DNA of 64,000 nt from Capra hircus (Eukaryota > Chordata > Mammalia > Artiodactyla > Bovidae): assembly GCF_001704415.2 (NCBI RefSeq), contig NC_030817.1, positions 36,343,550 through 36,407,549 on the forward strand. Direction: 5' to 3'. The translations under genes and the position numbers were made by a program. A model generated the notes under the pieces. That model was not told the origin of the DNA. It made no database searches and worked only from the letters and a program-made list of their open reading frames with translations. Below, one piece after another: positions 58,282 through 64,000 of this stretch. The stretch's first letter is position 1. The number at the start of each line of letters is the position of its first letter.

Positions 58282-58502
58282 AGGGAGTGGATGTGCTCAG
58301 TTGTTCACTCATGTTCAACTCTGTGTGAACTTATGGACTTGTAGCCTGCCAGGCTTTGTTCATGGGCTTCTCCAGGCAAATACCAGAGTGGGCAGCCATT
58401 TCCTTCTCCAGGGGATCTTCCCAACCCAGAAATCAAACCCCCATCTCCTGCATGTCCTGCACTGGCGGGCAGATTCTTTGCCACTGAACTATTTGGGAAG
58501 CC
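58282..58502 (-). mobile_element. Bov-tA SINE, diverged, minus strand
   Basis: Tail gtgctcagttgttcactcat, core with several small deletions (gcctgccaggctttgttcat), head to gggaagc. Flanks share tgttcca (58275-58281 and 58503-58509). More diverged than the other copies. Confidence 0.85.
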
Positions 58503-58854
58503 TGTTCCACGCATACTCTTAGGGAAATGCACATATAGCCACGAGTGCCGCCGGTTGGTCGATAGTCGAGCTCTTTCTCTCTTGCATTTTGCCGGGATAA
58601 CACTCAGAGTTTTGTGGCCGCCTTACTGTTGTCCCTAGATTCTGCCTGTAATAAGAGAAGACAAAAGAGACAAAAGGAAGCAGGGTAAACCTAAAGAAAG
58701 GTAAAGTGGCCCTAGGGTGACATTAAGTTCAGGAGGCTAGAATGGCTAGCTTCTAAATTTCCCTCTAGTCCTAAATATTTAGGGGCTGTAAAGATTCTGG
58801 GGAAAGAACATTCCCTTTATTGGAATTCTATACTTTGTTTTCTCTATCAAATGG

Positions 58855-58873
58855 AAAAAAAAAAAAAAAAAAA
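58855..58873. repeat. Poly-A run (A19)
   Basis: Nineteen A without a recognisable element upstream. Confidence 0.9.
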
Positions 58874-58954
58874 CAACTTTGCTTTGTAGGACAGAGAAGA
58901 TTTTCTGAGAACTTACATGAGTCATTCTTATTTGTAATGGCTTTTAAGCCTTAG

Positions 58955-59140
58955 CAGGTGGAGTAGTGTTAAAAGGCCAGGCTCAGCATGAGAAAACCTG
59001 GGTGCAAATCCCAATGCTATTCAGGTGTTACTTGGAAAGTGACTTTAGATTCATCTTTGTCAGTTTAAATGGAGATAACAACGTTGGTTCATAACGTCAT
59101 TGTAAGGATTAAATAATGGTTGGATAATGCCCAACAGTGC
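58955..59140 (+). mobile_element. MIR SINE, sense, first of a head-to-head pair
   Basis: 'cctgggtgcaaatcccaatg' near 58999, 'cagtttaaatggagataaca' and 'attgtaaggattaaataatg' in sense order. Confidence 0.65.
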
Positions 59141-59335
59141 TAAGCACTGTGCTAAGTCTTGTACATGCTTGTTTCTTTTCAATCATCCTAAATAATTCTG
59201 TGTGGTAAGTACAGCAGAAGCAGAAACTAAGATGTAAGGTAGTAAAAACCCTGCTCAAGGACACACAGCTGGTAATGGTTGAGTGGCATTTTAACCCACA
59301 AGTCCATTTTCTTTGCTATAGTGCTACATGGAGAA
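59141..59335 (-). mobile_element. MIR SINE, antisense, second of the pair
   Basis: 'gctaagcactgtgctaagtc', 'caatcatcctaaataattct', 'acacacagctggtaatggtt', 'attttaacccacaagtccat' in reversed MIR order, joined directly to the sense copy. Confidence 0.75.
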
Positions 59336-60044
59336 GCCTAGAGTCTAACACACAAGCGTTTAATCCACGTTTTAAAATATAATTGGTTTTCTTTTTATTT
59401 AACATAATTAGTCCACAGCCAAATGGCTGGACTGATTCATGTTAAGTATGAGATTATAGAAAAAGGCAGAGAAAATGATCCTCTAGGGAAGAAAAACCTT
59501 GTCAGGTAAACCTGATATATTGGTAATGTAAAATTTTTATTAGATTATATTTAGGAAGGTTTGATTGGTACTTGGAAGTCCCTGCATACAGAGATCTTTG
59601 TTTTTGTCTATGTATTATTATACTGGACTGAATGCTCCATGGCAGGCTGTCATATTTTACAGTGACCTTTGTGGTCACCTAAGCTTTTGGTGATTTCCCA
59701 CAACATGACACCTAACTTTCCAAGACAGAAGCCAGAAAACAGATCTGTCAGATTCCTTTGTGACCAGGGGGCAGACCTGTGATCTGGACTTTGTGATGTG
59801 CTCCACGCAAGGTGGATTTGGAAGTGAGTCACAGAAGGAGACAGCTGCATGGAAGGGAGCCAGTCTTCTGCTGAGGCTGACGATGGAGATATCGGGGAGG
59901 TGATGGTGGCAGAGTTCTGGTCTTCAGTCCCAAGGATGGCAGTTACTGACAGGGGCAGAGATGCTTCTCTTTCTGAAGTCCCTATTCTGTGCCTTGTTGT
60001 TGGCTGTGTAGCTTCAGGATTTGGATCTCTGACCTTTCTGAGCT

Positions 60045-60174
60045 GCTGCTGCTGCTAAGTTGCTTCAGTTGTGTCCGACTCTGTGCGACCCCACAGGCGG
60101 TAGCCCACCAGGCTCCCCCGTCCCTGGGATTCTCCAGGCAAGAGTACTGGAGTGGGTTGCCAGTGCCTTCTCCG
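60045..60174 (-). mobile_element. BOV-A2 SINE single monomer, minus strand
   Basis: Perfect 10-bp target duplication tttctgagct (60035-60044 and 60175-60184). Contains the reversed (cag)n tail and one monomer only, 130 bases. Confidence 0.95.
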
Positions 60175-60283
60175 TTTCTGAGCTACCCCAAACCTAATCC
60201 ATTTCTTTTTCCATTTAAACTTTCCAAAGTGGATTCTGCTGTTTGATACCACAAATCATCACTGATACCCTGTTTAACTGTAA

Positions 60284-60383
60284 TACCTGACACTCTACCA
60301 GGCATACAGTAGACACTCAATGAATGCTTGATTAATGCATAAATGGAGGTAATTATGATACTGGTGATGTATGTATAAATCTT
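60284..60383. repeat. Local dispersed duplication, copy A
   Basis: Aligns with 61118-61220 at about 88% over 100 bases (my hand count: 12 substitutions, 2 gaps). Its middle (acagtagacactcaatgaat) resembles an L2/MIR end, but the shared sequence continues past it. Confidence 0.8.
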
Positions 60384-61117
60384 GCTCTAGTATATGTATT
60401 TCTTTTTTACCTTTCAACTTGATCCCTTGAAAACTGCCTAGGGACTTGGTATGCGACATTTTTGTTTCTGGCAGTAACCTTGTAGGAGCATTATAAATAT
60501 TAAGTCACTACTTTACTTGATTCTGAGGGGTTGTTACTGAAGGTTTGTAGATATACGTTTATACCACGTTTCCCTCCATTATAATTACGTGAACAAGTTT
60601 TCCTCATTTCTACTTTTAAGAAGGAAACTTGGGATGTATGAGGTCTGGAGTTAACTGGAGTTAAAGCTGACAGTTTTCTAGTGAATACTCTACCTGCAAA
60701 TCGCTTCATCCTTTGAGAGATGTTTAACTATGAACCTCCAAGAGTTCCAGAATAGTTTTTTAATCTGTTATTTATGTTTCATATTTTCAAATATATGTTA
60801 CTACTTATAAGGGCTTATTCAGAAATTGGTCCAACTTAGTATTGTTTTGTGGTAGTTCAGGGATAGCAGATCCTTGCTTGCCACCTATAATTTAGACCCT
60901 AGGAACCCCCAAATAATGAAGTTTTGCAGCAGCAGCATGCCCAAATAACATATAAGATTTATCCTAGAAGCTATATAATGTGGGACATTTATATGTTGAA
61001 ACAAACTTTCCTTTAGTTTCCTTAACACTTTTATACTTCTTTCTGAGCATCCATTGGTTTCTTGGGGACATCCGTGAAGAAGAGAACCTGACTAGAAAAT
61101 ACCTGACACCTGAGAAT

Positions 61118-61220
61118 ACCTGCTGACGCTCTACTAGACATACAGTAGATGCTCAATAAATGCTTGATGAATGCATCAGTGGAGGGTAATTATGAAACTG
61201 GTGATGTGTGTATGAATCTT
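61118..61220. repeat. Local dispersed duplication, copy B
   Basis: Second copy of the 60284 segment, 834 bases downstream, same orientation. Confidence 0.8.
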
Positions 61221-62686
61221 ATATGTTATTTGGGCATAAAACTTTGTTATTTGAGGCTACTAAAATTTAGATTTGGAATTCAACTTGGCAAGAGGTAGAA
61301 GGAGGCCACTGAGTAACTGGGAAGGAGACTGGAAGATCACATCCCTACCTCCCTTCTCTCTCAGGCTTAAAGAAAGCCAGACTTCCCTGGCAGAACTCAC
61401 CCACTCCCATTCTGGCTTCTTTACTAAGCATGACACCTATGACCTTCTCCAAGAGGAGTATCTATTTCCTGGAATTTTAAGATTTATACCTTCTTATATA
61501 TATATTTTTTTGGTTCAAATAGATGTTAACTATGGCAAATTTCACCAAAAAGAAGTTGTTTTGTGAAGGTTATATTTTGCCTAAAATAAAAAAAAGAACG
61601 AATGGCCTCATACTTACACATTAGGATAATCTTAAGGGTCTGGCTTATCTGCAGAGAGGACATTTACAAGATAAAGTTGACACTCCATTTTAATCCCACC
61701 CCCAGCAGAGTCACATTTTTGCGGCACTTTTCTTTGTCAAGAATCAGGGTAGAATACGCAAGAAATAGGTTTTTGTTTTTGAAACAACAACTGCTAAGCA
61801 ACCACTATCAACCACCTTCTGTTACCAGGTTTTGGGCAGATAGTGGCTGAGTGGGTACTTCCAGAAGCTGTCCCCAGATTTTGGTGCTTTGATCACACAA
61901 TAACCTTTGAACATTTGTTTATATACGGACTATGCTGTTTTTCCTCTCATGCTTAAATTTGGCAGTATAACCACAATTCTGTAATTCTGCAAGGGAAGTG
62001 TCATGGGAAATAGTGTATCACTGTGCTTATAAAGTGCAATGGAAATAAATACTAATGCATAATATTTCTTTCTTGGCATATCTGAATTAGACTCTTGCTA
62101 ATTAGTCACTTCTTTGGATTTCACCTCGGGAAGATGCCTCTACTGGCCAGAGAATGCCATGGAAATCATACTGAGGTTAAAACTAGGTGGATGATATGTA
62201 GGGCTGGCATGAACAAAAGGTGTTAACTTCATCCACCAGGGCTGTAGAAGCATAAAGACAATTGCCTCACACCCACACAATATTAATCTTTGTTTTACAT
62301 AAGTGTGTTCTCTTAGCAAGGATGAGTATTTGCCCTGTGGGAAAGAAAAAAGTGGAACTATCTTTTCTAAATTTTAAGACATTACACATTGACACTTATA
62401 CTGTTTATTGTAGGACAAACTTGATTTAAGGAATCAAAGCATTTATACCCCATGGTGTTTAATATGATGTATATAATTATTTAAATATTCAACCTTGCTG
62501 TTTTTCATCAGGATTCTGCTTTGGGCTTTCTCTTAAAGCCAGAGGTCAGATTTTTATGTGTATGTGTGTATATATTATTGTCACAGGTGATATGATATGC
62601 ATTATTTCATATGATACACAATATAATACTAATATTTTAATGTATATATATGTTCAATCTATTTTTTTCTTAGGTATATTTACATG
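61221..62686. other. Unique AT-rich sequence, no gene recognised
   Basis: No transposon was recognised; the AT-rich run at 62555-62660 is low complexity. Confidence 0.35.
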
Positions 62687-62952
62687 AGTCGGAGAAGGCA
62701 ATGGCACCCCACACCAGTATTCTTGCCTGGAAAATCTCATGAGCAGAGGAGCCTGGAAGGCTGCAGTCTGTGGGGTCACTAAGTCGGACATGACTGAGCG
62801 ACTTCACTTTCACTTTTCACTTTCATGCATTGGAGAAGGAAATGGCAACTCACTCCAGTGTTCTTGCCTGGAGGATCCCAGGGACGGGGAGACCTTGTGG
62901 GCTGCCGTCTATGGGGTCACACAGAGTCGGACACGACTGAAGTGACTTAGGA
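62687..62952 (+). mobile_element. BOV-A2 SINE, two monomers
   Basis: Flanking duplication atttacatg (62678-62686 and 62953-62961). Monomer 1, the tttcacttttcactttcatg linker and monomer 2; the (cag)n tail has been lost. Confidence 0.94.
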
Positions 62953-63095
62953 ATTTACATGCATATACTTGTGTTTATTGAAAAATCATAATATACTAGC
63001 TGTTTTCTGATTTTTGTTTTTCCATCACATATTAAACGTTTTATGCTTTGTTAAATATCTTCTTAAAAATATAATACTTGTACCACACTTTATTT

Positions 63096-63304
63096 GTTAT
63101 TGTTTAGTTGCTAAGTTATGCCTGACTCTTGGCGAACCTATGGTCTATAGCCCACCAGGCTCCTCTGTCCATGGGATTTTTCAGGCAAGAATACTGGAGT
63201 AGGTTGCCATTTCCTTCTTCAGGAGATCTTCCTGATCCAGGGATCAGACCCACAGCTCCTGCACTGTAGGCAGATTCTTTACTGCTGAGCCACTGGGGAA
63301 ACCA
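63096..63304 (-). mobile_element. Bov-tA SINE, minus strand
   Basis: Tail tgtttagttgctaagttatg, full core (aagaatactggagtaggttg), head to ggggaaacca. 63305-64000 holds no element I recognise. Confidence 0.9.
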
Positions 63305-64000
63305 GACCCTAAGTGTTGGACATTTAGGTTTTTTTAGGTATGTTAAAAGTGCATGCTCCTTGTGTGTAAATCCTTAGATTCATCTCTGGTTAGGTTATTG
63401 GGATAAATTCTTAGAAATGTAATTATAAGTCAAGTGGTATATACCTTTTGATACGTATTGCTTAATTGCTTCTAAAAGGTTGAACCAAATTATATTCTTA
63501 CTCATATTTATATACATATTGGTTTCTTCTTGCATGCATATGCTGGTTTTTATTATTTTTAAATCCTTATCCATTTAATAGGCAAAAAAGAAAGTATCTC
63601 GTTTTTAGACTTGTATTTTGAGGTATGATAGTCGTATCTCATATGTTATGATTCTAGAAACTCTTATCTTCTACTTAATTTGTTTTAAATGAGACAGATG
63701 CTGTAGTGTTTGAAGTATAGTAAAAGTTGTGTATAGAACTTTGAATCTATGACTGAGTGGAGAATTTACAGTTCTGTGAGTATCCAGCTGTTGTAGTAAA
63801 TACAGGTTGCTTCTTTGGCAATATAAAATAGGTCACTTTATCTAATACTGTTTCTTAACACATATCTTAGAAATGTGCTGTATAATCAGATAAGCTCCAT
63901 GGAAAATTGTGCTGAGATTTACTGGGTTACCACTTGAGGAGATTATCTGTGAATTCAAGGACATTTTAAACTTGGCTAAATCCAGGTACCAGTGTTCAAA

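Noticed and set aside
1..64000. Search for CRISPR arrays, operons, riboswitches, phage or bacterial mobile elements
   Set aside because: No regularly spaced direct repeats, no compact gene runs and no Shine-Dalgarno-led frames; the content is mammalian throughout.
1..64000. True tRNA genes suggested by tRNA-like heads
   Set aside because: All tRNA-like segments sit inside Bov-tA or CHR SINEs and lack a complete cloverleaf; no stand-alone tRNA seen.

Overview
The window is ordinary mammalian, specifically ruminant (probably pecoran), nuclear DNA. The diagnostic evidence is the repeat content: BovB (RTE-type) LINEs, about thirty Bov-tA/BOV-A2 SINE copies with the tRNA-like head (B box such as ggttcgatccc) and a BovB-related tail, artiodactyl CHR-type SINEs, the bovine-type L1 3' end, and an older background of L2, MIR, L1M, MaLR LTR and hAT elements shared by placental mammals. 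Species and chromosome cannot be fixed from sequence alone. Family names are by recognition; no library search was run.

I find no protein-coding exon I would stand behind. The only long reading frames with recognisable protein content are reverse transcriptase remnants of BovB copies at 811-2138, 36168-38176 and 42676-43482, all broken by stops, frameshifts or nested insertions. The window therefore looks intergenic or intronic. One weak candidate exon is noted at 56408-56593. Two repeat-poor blocks (17650-18600 and 46480-47110) look like possible non-coding regulatory sequence.

Layout: 0-7 kb is BovB with a nested SINE, then L2/MIR debris. 7-11 kb is mostly unique. 11-23 kb is SINE-dense, with a full-length hAT element (11902-12355), a 68-bp tandem duplication (15937-16072) and an L2 carrying a nested hAT element and a tiny L1 tail. 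23-29 kb holds an L1M 3' end, several SINEs and two tandem duplications. 30-33 kb is repeat-poor, with a nested inverted repeat at 30239-30297. 33-38 kb is a chain of L2, MaLR, BOV-A2, MIR, L1M, SINE and MIRs, ending in the largest BovB, which carries a nested antisense L1. 40-45 kb contains an interstitial telomeric tract (41496-41522), a third BovB and a second hAT copy. 45-52 kb is largely unique. 52-64 kb has BOV-A2 and CHR SINEs, an antisense L1M, a SINE with an expanded (GT)21 tail, head-to-head MIRs and a diverged local duplication.

The elements do not form a gene system. They form a layered insertion record: L2/MIR/MaLR/hAT/L1M oldest, then CHR SINEs and BovB, then Bov-tA/BOV-A2 and bovine L1. 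Many younger insertions keep target-site duplications (TSDs), and these fix their boundaries to the base.
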